Origin: Alphaproteobacteria bacterium
GTDB taxonomy: Bacteria > Pseudomonadota > Alphaproteobacteria > Rhizobiales > Xanthobacteraceae
Direction: 5' to 3'
DNA length: 64,000 nucleotides
Assembly: GCA_005884685.1 (NCBI GenBank)
Contig: VBAH01000049.1
Coordinates: 124,001-188,000 of the forward strand
The first letter of the stretch is position 1. Every line of letters begins with the position of its first letter. The notes below the pieces were generated by a model. The model ran no database searches. It worked only from the letters and a program-made list of their open reading frames with translations, and was not told the DNA's origin. A program made the position numbers and the translations under genes. Positions 18,682 to 26,757 of this stretch are shown piece by piece.

Positions 18682-20098
18682 GGAGAGCCCGCTCCCGCGT
18701 TCCGAGCATGAATTCTCCCACGGCGGCTTCGCCGTAGCCGTCGAGGCCCGCGGCCTGGGCGAAGAATTCCGAATCGCCCCCGCCGAGCGCGCAGGGTGCG
18801 AGCCCCATGGCGGTCGCGGTGAGGTACATCGTCTGATACAGCGCTCCGACGTTCTTGAGCACGATCGCATAAGCGATCGACTGATACTTCCACTGCAGCC
18901 TGCCGATGCGCGCCGTCAGCACGAAATAGATTTGCGGCCGCGACTTGCGGTCCGCCGTGATCCAGGCAAGCTCGAGCAGGCGATCGATGTTCTCCGCCGG
19001 ACAAGGCAGCGCTTCCAGGCAGTGATCGAGCGGATCGTAGCGATAAAGCCCCCGCGCCAGTCCCTCGGCCTGGCCGACCACCGGATAGAGCACGAGCTCG
19101 TGGATTGCGCCTCCCCCCGGATGCGGGCGGAAACTGTAGTCGAGATCGTCCGGTCCGGTGGGAATGAGCGTCTGAATACGGGCAGCCCGGAACAGGAATT
19201 CGCCGAGCTGTGCGGCCGTGACGGCTTGCGGCCCATAATCGCGGATCGAGCGGCGCGCCTCCGCCACTGCGCAGAAAGGGGGATCGGTGCGCTTGAGGCG
19301 GTCGAGGTCGGGCCGTTCGAGCGCAATGCGCGGATGCGACGTCGGGGCGCCGAGCAAGGATGGCGGCGCATCGCTCGAGCGGCGGTGAAAGGTCCCGCCA
19401 TAAGGGTTCGAGTGCCGTCCGAGGCGGCTGCGGCTGTGAAACAACAGATCATGGAATTCCCACCAGCCGACGGGTGCTTTCTCCTCCACCTCCGCCTGCT
19501 CGCCGGACGCTGCCACCAGGGCGCGCGCGTTGGCGAGCAGCGCGAGAAAAACCTGCGCCGTTGCGGCATCAGGCAGCAGCATTTGCGCCGCCAGGTCCGC
19601 GGCTGACATTCCTTGCGCCAGCCGGAACAGCGCTGCCGCCGCGGCGGGGCTAAGCTCCACCCGCGCCCGCCCAAGCGGCGTCTCAAGGATGAAACGCTCG
19701 CCCAAACGACGCAGATAAGCGAAGCGCGAGAGACGATAGGCCGCGCTTGGGTCGAGGCGGCGTTGATCGAATATCTCACCGCCGGTGAGCCAGGTCAGCC
19801 GGGCAAACTCTTCGCCGCCAATGCGCAGGCAATAGTCGAGGCAGCCGGCTTCGCCGAGGCGATGCTGCAGCGCCAGGCAATCCAGCAGATCGCCGCCATG
19901 GTCCTCGCAATAGAAGCGGAACAGGTCGGCGGCGGGCAACCCGCCGTTGGCGAGGCGCTCGAGCACGGGAGCCGCCGCAGATCCGGAGCAGGCGATTTCC
20001 AGCCGGCGCAGCTCCACGGTGGTTTCACCCGCCGGGCCGGTCGCGATCCTCGCATCCCGATTGAGTGCGATCAGAAGCGGGGAACCGGAAGCGGTCAT
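18674..20098 (-). CDS. SagB/ThcOx-type FMN azoline dehydrogenase
   Basis: 474 residues. The N-terminal ~230 residues are a winged-helix-like region found in long SagB proteins. The C-terminal nitroreductase-like domain contains RRSIRDYGPQAVTAAQLGEFL, HPGGGAIHELVLYPVV, the SagB-typical ALYQTMYLTATAMGLAPCA and the closing EAAVGEFMLGTRE. These FMN enzymes oxidise thiazolines and oxazolines to thiazoles and oxazoles after YcaO action. It lies 10 bases after YcaO copy 2 and overlaps the SnoaL-like gene. Its presence suggests that aromatic azoles are made. Confidence 0.9.
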   Translation of the reverse strand: MTASGSPLLIALNRDARIATGPAGETTVELRRLEIACSGSAAAPVLERLANGGLPAADLFRFYCEDHGGDLLDCLALQHRLGEAGCLDYCLRIGGEEFARLTWLTGGEIFDQRRLDPSAAYRLSRFAYLRRLGERFILETPLGRARVELSPAAAAALFRLAQGMSAADLAAQMLLPDAATAQVFLALLANARALVAASGEQAEVEEKAPVGWWEFHDLLFHSRSRLGRHSNPYGGTFHRRSSDAPPSLLGAPTSHPRIALERPDLDRLKRTDPPFCAVAEARRSIRDYGPQAVTAAQLGEFLFRAARIQTLIPTGPDDLDYSFRPHPGGGAIHELVLYPVVGQAEGLARGLYRYDPLDHCLEALPCPAENIDRLLELAWITADRKSRPQIYFVLTARIGRLQWKYQSIAYAIVLKNVGALYQTMYLTATAMGLAPCALGGGDSEFFAQAAGLDGYGEAAVGEFMLGTRERALHA

Positions 20099-20108
20099 CG
20101 GGCGAACC

Positions 20109-22334
20109 TCAAAAGAAGATCGCGACGGGATTGAGTTCGTGTTCGTGCAGTGGCCGATCCGCCCATCCCATTGCGGCCGGCACGCCGAACAACCTGCCGG
20201 GCGCAAGCCGGCGCCAGAAATGGCGCAAGCCGGGCGCCACCACCCGCGCGACGGGAATGTCGATATCCGGTCGGGTCTGCACGCATACGAACGGCTCGAT
20301 CCCGACCTTCGCCAAAGCGTGGACGCAGGCGCCCACATCGGCCAGCGGGTCGGCGCCCGGGCGCGTGACGAATTGCGCAGCAGTCCGCTTGGGCGCCTGG
20401 CTCGGCGCGAGGTGCGGGTTCTGCGCGCGCCTGCCGGTGCGCAGCCAGTCGATCGCATCCTCGTTGCCCGTGGTGTAGATCGTCTCGCCGCGCGCGTTGC
20501 GCTGGGCGACGATCGGATGGAACTGGGCGAGTTCGCGCAGCGCGCGGGCGAGCGCCACCTTGGGGTCGAGATCGGCGCCAAAGCCGAGCATGATCTCCTC
20601 CGCGCCGCCATCGAGGCGGGCCGAAATGCCGGCAAACACCGGCACCCCGATATCATGCGTGAGATCGAGCACCACGAGATCGCGTCCGACCGTCCGGTAG
20701 TACGAGCGCAACTGATCAGCGAAGGGAAGATCGAACGACGCAGTGTCGATTTCCGGCCGGCTCAGCCGGTTATACCACCAGATCGCCACCGCATCGCGCT
20801 CGATCAGCTCCATGAGGCCGGAACGCACCGCGGCTTCCAACGTCGGCCCGGCCGCGCAGCCGTTGCTGTCGGCAAAACAGAAAGCCAGCGCGGCCTCGGG
20901 ATGACCGTAATAACAGTAGGCGCTCGGAAGGTAGCGCCGCTCGCGCGATGCGAGCGACCACACCGGGGTCCAATCGATCGGCTCGGCGGAATCGAGGCGG
21001 CGGGGAACGAGCTCGCGGGCGGCGCGCTGGCGCGCGTTCCATTCGCCCGCTGCCGCGTACTGCGCCTCGCTGTACAGGAGGCAGGCGGCAAGATCGATTG
21101 CGGCGCCGCCCAGTTCGGCGCAGCTCGCCCGCGTCACGCTTTCCTCTTCGCCGCGCCATATGCCGGAAATGCGCTCGACCGCTTCGCCGAGCGCAGCGAG
21201 CTCGGCACTCTCTTCGCCCAACCCGGCTCCGCCGCTGCGGCCGTACGCGTTCTCCTCCAGCACGGCGATGTTTTCCCGCACCATCGGGAATTCGTGGGTT
21301 GCGACGAAATTGTGCACCAGGCCGCGTACCGGATCCTCGGTCTTGCGCAGCGAGGCCACGATTCCGGTGACCGGATCGACCAGGCGCCGAAGCTTCGCGA
21401 GGGAATTGCGCTGCGTCTCGGCGGGGGCTGCGAGCGGTGCAGACACCAGACGGGGTGGATGCTCGGGGACCGGGCCCGGCTTGCCGCAGGCGGGGCATTG
21501 CGGGCGACGCACCAGCGCATGGCTTCGCAGCCGCGCATGCGCGAAATCGAAAGTCAGCAGCTCGGCCTCGGCGGGCGTCGCTGCCGTGATAAAGCGCACG
21601 ATCTCGAGCGCCGCGAGGCTGCAGGCAAAATCTTCCCCGCCAGCCGTCCGGTGCGGCGGCACCAGCTCATAGGCCGGCTTTCCGGTCTTGGCCTCGATGA
21701 AGCGCTCCAATTCGCGGTTGCGGTTGAGCCGATCCGCAAGGCATTCCCAGCATGCCGTCTGATGCGGACGGAAGATCGGTCCGATCCAGATCACCGCGCC
21801 GAGCGGCCGCACCAGCATCCATGATCGGCCGCGCAGCAGCATGTCGTCGTTGATTTGGCGCAGCTCGGGACGAAGGTAGTCGTCAGTGACGACCACGTTC
21901 AAATCGCCATCGTCACCGCCGGGCGCGACCCCGGCGAGCTGCAGTGCCGCGCGCAGACCGTCCGGAGCCGCCGCGCCGACCGCCGAAAGATTGACCCTTG
22001 CGGTTGTCAGGCGCTCGGCCGCGGTCGCGGGCGCAACACCGAGCGTGTCCCAGAACGCGAGCCGGTCCGGAGTCTCTGGCGTATCGAGCGCGGCGTCGCA
22101 CAGATAGCCGCGCGCCTCGCCCTGCATCACCGCGTACCAAAGCTCCGGAGGAGACAGGGCATCCGCGGTCAGCTGCGCAAGCTCTGACATCGTGTGCCGG
22201 CCGTCGAGCAGGGGCGCGAGGGTCGCCAGCGGCTCGCCGGTCACGAAACTGTGGCCGATCTCTCCGACCACGACCAGATCGGACGGTGGAAAATGCTGGA
22301 TGCGCTGGTGATAGCGGAACCGCGGCCGCTGCAT
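20109..22334 (-). CDS. TOMM leader-binding/YcaO cyclodehydratase fusion (copy 2)
   Basis: 741 residues, paralogue of copy 1 over its whole length (for example VIWIGPIFRPHQTACWECLA against CIWIGPLLQPHHSACWECLA). The zinc tetrad is Cys195/Cys198 (CWEC) and Cys280/Cys283 (CPAC). The YcaO ATP-site motifs are Glu384-x2-Glu387-Arg388 (GEAVERI) and Glu509-x2-Glu512-Arg513-Asp514 (ELIERD). It ends ELNPVAIFF, again without PxPxP. The start codon directly follows the TGA of the radical SAM gene with no spacer. Being close to the precursor and next to the dehydrogenase, it is the better candidate for the main azoline-forming enzyme. Confidence 0.92.
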   Translation of the reverse strand: MQRPRFRYHQRIQHFPPSDLVVVGEIGHSFVTGEPLATLAPLLDGRHTMSELAQLTADALSPPELWYAVMQGEARGYLCDAALDTPETPDRLAFWDTLGVAPATAAERLTTARVNLSAVGAAAPDGLRAALQLAGVAPGGDDGDLNVVVTDDYLRPELRQINDDMLLRGRSWMLVRPLGAVIWIGPIFRPHQTACWECLADRLNRNRELERFIEAKTGKPAYELVPPHRTAGGEDFACSLAALEIVRFITAATPAEAELLTFDFAHARLRSHALVRRPQCPACGKPGPVPEHPPRLVSAPLAAPAETQRNSLAKLRRLVDPVTGIVASLRKTEDPVRGLVHNFVATHEFPMVRENIAVLEENAYGRSGGAGLGEESAELAALGEAVERISGIWRGEEESVTRASCAELGGAAIDLAACLLYSEAQYAAAGEWNARQRAARELVPRRLDSAEPIDWTPVWSLASRERRYLPSAYCYYGHPEAALAFCFADSNGCAAGPTLEAAVRSGLMELIERDAVAIWWYNRLSRPEIDTASFDLPFADQLRSYYRTVGRDLVVLDLTHDIGVPVFAGISARLDGGAEEIMLGFGADLDPKVALARALRELAQFHPIVAQRNARGETIYTTGNEDAIDWLRTGRRAQNPHLAPSQAPKRTAAQFVTRPGADPLADVGACVHALAKVGIEPFVCVQTRPDIDIPVARVVAPGLRHFWRRLAPGRLFGVPAAMGWADRPLHEHELNPVAIFF

Positions 22335-24431
22335 TCACAGCACCAGCGCGCGCTGCTCGGCGGCCGCTCGCGCAGGAGGCGCGCTTGCGCCGATCGCCGG
22401 CTCCAGGCGCCGGATCGGATAGCTGAAATCGGCGCGCCGGTAGTACTGCACGAGCACGTCCTCGCACCAGGCGTCGCGCGTTACCCACACGGTGCTGCTG
22501 CGGTCGATGCGATAGCGGGTCGGCGTGCGGTCGAGCTCTGCCGGTCGCCCCGCAATCACGTCGGTCACGAAGCCGTGGAGGTCGCACGACAGCGCGAGAT
22601 CGAGATCCTCGAATTCCTTGGGCTGGCGCAGAAGCGCGCGGCTCAACGCGACCGCCTCGCGGGCGAGCCCGACCTGATCGTGCTTTCCGCGCCGTTTGAG
22701 CCACTCCGCCAGCAGATCGGCCACCTCGCGGTAGAACGCATCGATCTTGCGGCCGCGCACCAGGTGAATCAGGGCGTATTGATCGGCCGGCCACCAGACA
22801 TTCAGCCACTCGGAGCTGGGGATGTATTCGGGCTCTCCACGCTGGATGCGCAAGGCTTGCGCGGTGAAGATCGCCGCCAGCCCGGCACAGACCGGGTAGC
22901 GCTCGGCGTCGGCGTCGAGGATCGCCTGGTAAAGTGCCCGGTAGCGCAATCCGCAAAGGCGCCGCATCGCGATCGCGGCCACTTGCAGCACCCGGTTGAA
23001 ATGCAGGCAGTCGACCGCCCAGGCGAATACGCGGGTCCGCACCCAGTCAGCGCGGTCCATGGTGCGCGTTGCCACGATGGTATTGAGATATTCGGTTGCC
23101 TCGTCGCGATCGCGCCGGTCGAGTCCCTCGTGCTCGTGCACGATCGGCACCGGCACGTATTCGATTCCGTGTCTTTGCTGGTAGGCCGCATCCCCCATCT
23201 CGGCATTCGGCAGAACCGAGCAATTGTAGAAGGCGACGCGGTTGTGCTGGCCGCGGTCGATGACCTCATCGAGGCCGTCGGCAAAACTGTCATAGGTTTC
23301 GCCCGGCAGCCCGACGATCATGTCGGTGTATGTTTCCACCCCGGCGTCGCGAAAGCGCGTGTGCAAATCATGGAACGACTCGAGCGAGATGTTGTCCCGC
23401 TTGATCGCCTCCAATGCGTCCTTGCTGACCGACTGCAGCGAGAGGGTTGCGCCGAAATGCACCAGCTTCGAGGCGCTGAAGATCCGCTGGATCTGGAACG
23501 AGCGCTCGGTGGCGTTCTTGGAGTTCTGGATGCTGATGGCGACCGGCAGTCCGGCCGCCTCGTAGCGCTCGACCAGCATCTCGGCGATCTCGCGGTCGCG
23601 CGGCAGGATCCCGAAATTGGCATCGCAAATGAACAGGTGGGTGACCTTGTTTGCGACGAACCAGTCGACTTCCGCGGCAAGGCGGCCGAAATCGAAGCGG
23701 TTGACCTTGGCGCCGACCGCAGATCCCCAGTCGCAGAAACTGCAGGAAAACGGGCAGCCCCGGTTGGTCTCCCACATCACCAGCCATTTCTTGGCCGGAT
23801 TGGCCGAGATCAGCGGGTCGAACACGCCGTCCGTGTACGGGGACGGCAGCGCGGCGAGGTCGCGCGCGCGGGGGGCGCGTGCGGTGCGCACGAGCTCCCC
23901 GGAAGGCGCGATATAGCTCAGCGACGGGACGTCACCAAAGGAGCGCTGCTCGACCCGCTCGAGGATTTCAAGAAACACCTGCTCGCCTTCACCGTGGATC
24001 GCGAGATCGACGTGGCGATGAGCGCGCAGGAAATCCTCCGGGTTATCGGGGACCTGCGGTCCGCCGAACACGATGAGGGTGTCGGGGCGCCGACGCTTGA
24101 GCTCTGCCGCGATGCGCAGCGAAAGATTGATGTTCCAGACGTAGGTGCTGAAGCCGACGATGTCGGCTGCCAGCAGCGCTTCCACGGCCTGCGCTACCGC
24201 AATGCGCCGATAGATCGGCGGCAGGAAGCGAAAGTCTGCGGGCGAGCGTGCGTGCCGTTGCGCGTAGGCCTGCAGCAACCCGACTGAAAGCGGCAGATAG
24301 ACATATTCGGTTGCCGGCACGACCGCGTCGATCTGCTTCGGCACCAGGACGCCATCGTGGAAGCAATGTTGCTGCCGCTGCCGATGCTGCCAGTTCAGCT
24401 CGGCGATCTGGACCAGGCCGACGGTTATCAT
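22335..24431 (-). CDS. B12-binding-domain radical SAM enzyme
   Basis: 698 residues. The N-terminal ~190 residues resemble a cobalamin-binding fold (VGFSTYVWNINLSLRIAAEL, IVFGGPQVPDNPEDF, IHGEGE). The [4Fe-4S] ligands are Cys226-x3-Cys230-x2-Cys233 in NRGCPFSCSFCDW. A SAM barrel follows (SLQSVSKDALEAIKRDN, YTDMIVGLPGETYDSF), with a long C-terminal region of unknown role. Class B radical SAM methyltransferases of this layout methylate unactivated carbons, as in bottromycin and polytheonamide. The gene begins 82 bases after the precursor stop, behind a strong hairpin. Carbon methylation of the peptide is inferred. Confidence 0.88.
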   Translation of the reverse strand: MITVGLVQIAELNWQHRQRQQHCFHDGVLVPKQIDAVVPATEYVYLPLSVGLLQAYAQRHARSPADFRFLPPIYRRIAVAQAVEALLAADIVGFSTYVWNINLSLRIAAELKRRRPDTLIVFGGPQVPDNPEDFLRAHRHVDLAIHGEGEQVFLEILERVEQRSFGDVPSLSYIAPSGELVRTARAPRARDLAALPSPYTDGVFDPLISANPAKKWLVMWETNRGCPFSCSFCDWGSAVGAKVNRFDFGRLAAEVDWFVANKVTHLFICDANFGILPRDREIAEMLVERYEAAGLPVAISIQNSKNATERSFQIQRIFSASKLVHFGATLSLQSVSKDALEAIKRDNISLESFHDLHTRFRDAGVETYTDMIVGLPGETYDSFADGLDEVIDRGQHNRVAFYNCSVLPNAEMGDAAYQQRHGIEYVPVPIVHEHEGLDRRDRDEATEYLNTIVATRTMDRADWVRTRVFAWAVDCLHFNRVLQVAAIAMRRLCGLRYRALYQAILDADAERYPVCAGLAAIFTAQALRIQRGEPEYIPSSEWLNVWWPADQYALIHLVRGRKIDAFYREVADLLAEWLKRRGKHDQVGLAREAVALSRALLRQPKEFEDLDLALSCDLHGFVTDVIAGRPAELDRTPTRYRIDRSSTVWVTRDAWCEDVLVQYYRRADFSYPIRRLEPAIGASAPPARAAAEQRALVL

Positions 24432-24470
24432 GAACCCATCATCGCGCGCACGCCCGGCGCCGTGGCACTG

Positions 24471-24499
24471 GCAGGCCAGCGGTTACGGCGCTGGCCTGC
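24471..24499 (-). terminator. Hairpin between precursor and radical SAM genes
   Basis: A perfect 10-base stem, GCAGGCCAGC (24471-24480) and GCTGGCCTGC (24490-24499), with a 9-base loop, 15 bases after the precursor stop codon. No U-run follows. It probably attenuates or stabilises the transcript so that more precursor than enzyme is made, as known for hairpins after lantibiotic precursor genes. Confidence 0.6.
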
Positions 24500-24513
24500 G
24501 AACGTGCTGCGGG

Positions 24514-24843
24514 TCAGGTGCAGGTGCAGCAGGGAGTGCAGGTCGTGTTGGTGTCCTGCGCGGCTCCGCCGCCGACCGATTTCGGCTTCGAGGGGATAAA
24601 CAGGTCGTAGGTGCCGGACTTCTCGCCGGCCTGCCAGTCTTCCCACTGCTCGCCGAAATCGCCCTCGCCGGTCGGGACCATCTCGACCACGCGGACGGTT
24701 GCGCTTCCGGGAACGCTGATGCCGTAGGTTCCAAGAACTTTTGCGGGATCGTCCTTCAGCTTGCCGATGAGCGAAGGATCGGACCAAGTCGCGGCGACGA
24801 GTTGGCCGTAAGCATCGCGGAAGGCGGCTTCGGTGGTAGCCAT
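24514..24843 (-). CDS. Nitrile-hydratase-leader (NHLP) RiPP precursor peptide
   Basis: 109 residues. The leader is a degenerate nitrile hydratase alpha-chain: YGQLVAATWSDPSLIGKL, DPAKVLGTYGISVPG and ATVRVVEMVPTGEG. Near the end SVGGGAAQ is a double-glycine-type junction (Gly91-93), followed by the core AAQDTNTTCTPCCTCT. The last ten residues hold Cys102, 105, 106 and 108 and Thr100, 101, 103, 107 and 109, all possible substrates for azole formation. ATG is preceded by AGGGA. The leader also has an acidic/aromatic stretch (FGEQWEDWQAGEK) that may be a recognition sequence. This is the substrate of the surrounding enzymes. Confidence 0.93.
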   Translation of the reverse strand: MATTEAAFRDAYGQLVAATWSDPSLIGKLKDDPAKVLGTYGISVPGSATVRVVEMVPTGEGDFGEQWEDWQAGEKSGTYDLFIPSKPKSVGGGAAQDTNTTCTPCCTCT

Positions 24844-24920
24844 GGGGGGTCCCTCGTGTTCAGGTGGTATTTGTCGTGGCGGAGCCGCACGCGAGATTTC
24901 AAAGCGTGCGTAAGCTTAAG

Positions 24921-24947
24921 ATTGTAGGAGGCACATGCCTTAGTCAA
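24921..24947 (-). promoter_or_regulatory. Candidate promoter in front of the precursor gene
   Basis: On the minus strand TTGACT (24942-24947) and TACAAT (24921-24926) are separated by 15 bases; both hexamers are near consensus but the spacing is short. It would give a leader of about 70 bases. The remaining gap 24844-25049 shows no gene. This would let the precursor be transcribed separately from the upstream protease. Confidence 0.5.
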
Positions 24948-25049
24948 GGGACAAGCGGCATGCCGGCCCGGGCATCGGCGAATCGAGCAATCGCGGCGCC
25001 CTATCTGGTTCGTCACGCGGGCGCGCAAGTTCCCGGCGCAATGGATGCA

Positions 25050-25385
25050 CTAGTCGCCGCGCCCCTCGACCGGCTTGATCGCGACCTCGCCGGCGGAATG
25101 CTCGCCGATCGCTGCCGCGATCGCGGGGTCGGACAACAGCGCTTGGATGAACGCCGGCCGCGCTTCAACTGAAAATGACATCAGGTTGGGGAACAGCTTG
25201 CGCGCGGGCGCGGGAAGGCCGGACGCCGCTGCGGCGCGCGCCAGCGCCGCGTCGACGGCACTCGAGATTGCGTCCGGGCCGGATCGCTGCGCGGGCGCGT
25301 GCAAGGTGAACACGACCGGGAGGCGGCCTTCGGGTGCGCTGGCGGTCAGTGCGTTCTGCAGCGCGGGATCGACAAGCGCGGCCAC
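25050..25385 (-). CDS. Small protein resembling the subtilase prodomain (I9-like)
   Basis: 111 residues. I take the GTG at 25385 as start because AAGGAG lies six bases upstream. No signal peptide. Its residues 20-105 can be aligned with residues 11-97 of the subtilase upstream: GRLPVVFTLH with GRADVIVVLK, AARKLFPNLMSF with AAKLLPNLGIM, and AFIQALLSDPAIAAAI with GLAALRSHQMVEAVL. Subtilase prodomains are folding aids and tight inhibitors, and free-standing I9-type inhibitors are known. It lies 46 bases after the protease and before the precursor gene. A role as inhibitor, chaperone or substrate adaptor is inferred. Confidence 0.7.
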   Translation of the reverse strand: MAALVDPALQNALTASAPEGRLPVVFTLHAPAQRSGPDAISSAVDAALARAAAASGLPAPARKLFPNLMSFSVEARPAFIQALLSDPAIAAAIGEHSAGEVAIKPVEGRGD

Positions 25386-25431
25386 ATGCTTCTCCTTCGG
25401 CTCGGGCGGGTGACCGCGCCCGCGACCTGGC

Positions 25432-26631
25432 TCAGCCCACGGCGGCGGTGAGGCTGGCGAGCGCCGCGGGTCCGAACGGCACCCCGTGATTGCCGCGATC
25501 CTCGGAGATCGAAGCCGGCCGGGTCGAGGCCGCAAGGATCGCCTGCTCGATTGCCGCGATGTCGGCGCTGGGCTTGGCTTCCATCAGCAGCGCCGCGAGA
25601 CCCGAAATGTGCGGGGCTGCCTGCGAGGTTCCGTATTTCTTGGCATAGCGCGCGCCGGGAATGCACGACAGCACCGCGGCGCCGGGTGCCACGATGTCGG
25701 GAACGACCGGGTTGACGGGACGGTCGAAGCGCTGGCTGCACGAATACGCCGAGACGATCATGCTCGGGTCGAGGGCGCCGACGGAGAGCGCTTCGGCATA
25801 ATTGCCGGGCGAACGGCTGGTGCCTTCCCCGTCGTTGCCGATCGCGAACACCGGCAGAATGTCGCGGCTGCGCACGATCTGCACAATCGGCAGGAACGAC
25901 GGATCGTAGCCGGGGACGCCGACCGACATGTTGAGGATGCGGATTCCCTCGCCGATCGCCCAGTCCATGCCGGCCAGGATGCGGCGGGTGACCTGCCCCC
26001 CTTCGATCACCTTGGCGCTGATCAGTTGCGCGCCGGGGGCCACCCCGAAGGTCGACGCTGCGGTGGTCCGCGCCGCGATGGTGCCGGCCGTATGGGTGCC
26101 GTGATCGCCCGAGTCCGTCGTCGGGGCGTCCGGCACCAGATTGCCGGCAGCATCGAATTCGGCGAATGCCTTGATGGCGCCGGCGAGCGCGGGATGCGCG
26201 CCATCGATTCCGGTGTCGAGGTGGCCGACCGCGATGCCGCGGCCCGTGTAGCCTGCGTCCCATAACTGCGGAATGCCGAGCTGTTTCAATCCCCAGGTGA
26301 TCTCCGGCGCCGGCGCCTGGGGTTCCGTCGCGACCGCGCGGATGAGAGTGAAGACCGGGGCAGGGAGCACAGCCTCGACCATCTGATGCGACCTGAGCGC
26401 CGCCAGGCCGCCGGCGTCGATTTGGCCGATCATGATGCCGAGGTTTGGCAGCAGTTTCGCAGCCGGCGCCGTTTCTCTGGCGGCGCCAAGGACAGGCGTG
26501 AAATGCTTATTCAACACCGTGGCGTCTTCAACGGCGTTGGCGCGCGCCTCACGATCCGGCGACATCTGGTTCTTGAGCACGACGATGACGTCGGCGCGCC
26601 CGGATGAGTCCAGCCTGATCGCAGCCGCCAT
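25432..26631 (-). CDS. S8 subtilisin-like serine protease
   Basis: 399 residues. The triad is Asp139 (HLDTGIDG), His177 (DHGTHTAG) and Ser336 (YGTSQAAPH), with oxyanion Asn266 (AIGNDG). Residues 1-~105 form a prodomain-like region. There is no signal peptide, so it should act in the cytoplasm. It is the first gene of the RiPP operon, 126 bases after a response-regulator gene. In cyanobactin clusters the subtilases PatA and PatG cut leader and follower; by analogy this enzyme may remove the NHLP leader near the Gly91-93 site. That role is inference; an uncharacterised peptidase of other function cannot be excluded. Confidence 0.9.
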   Translation of the reverse strand: MAAAIRLDSSGRADVIVVLKNQMSPDREARANAVEDATVLNKHFTPVLGAARETAPAAKLLPNLGIMIGQIDAGGLAALRSHQMVEAVLPAPVFTLIRAVATEPQAPAPEITWGLKQLGIPQLWDAGYTGRGIAVGHLDTGIDGAHPALAGAIKAFAEFDAAGNLVPDAPTTDSGDHGTHTAGTIAARTTAASTFGVAPGAQLISAKVIEGGQVTRRILAGMDWAIGEGIRILNMSVGVPGYDPSFLPIVQIVRSRDILPVFAIGNDGEGTSRSPGNYAEALSVGALDPSMIVSAYSCSQRFDRPVNPVVPDIVAPGAAVLSCIPGARYAKKYGTSQAAPHISGLAALLMEAKPSADIAAIEQAILAASTRPASISEDRGNHGVPFGPAALASLTAAVG

Positions 26632-26679
26632 GTGTCCCCACCGTTCTCTGCTGCCTCAGGGCACCCGGTTTTGGCACCG

Positions 26680-26708
26680 ATTGCAAGCCCCCGCTTTCGG
26701 CGCATCAA
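26680..26708 (-). promoter_or_regulatory. Candidate promoter of the RiPP operon
   Basis: Minus-strand TTGATG (26703-26708), a 17-base spacer and TGCAAT (26680-26685), about 50 bases before the subtilase start. The match is moderate. Read-through from the response-regulator gene upstream is the alternative. Confidence 0.4.
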
Positions 26709-26757
26709 GGTTGCGTTCGAAATCGGCCGGAGCCGCATTCCCGCGCGCCGCTATCGC

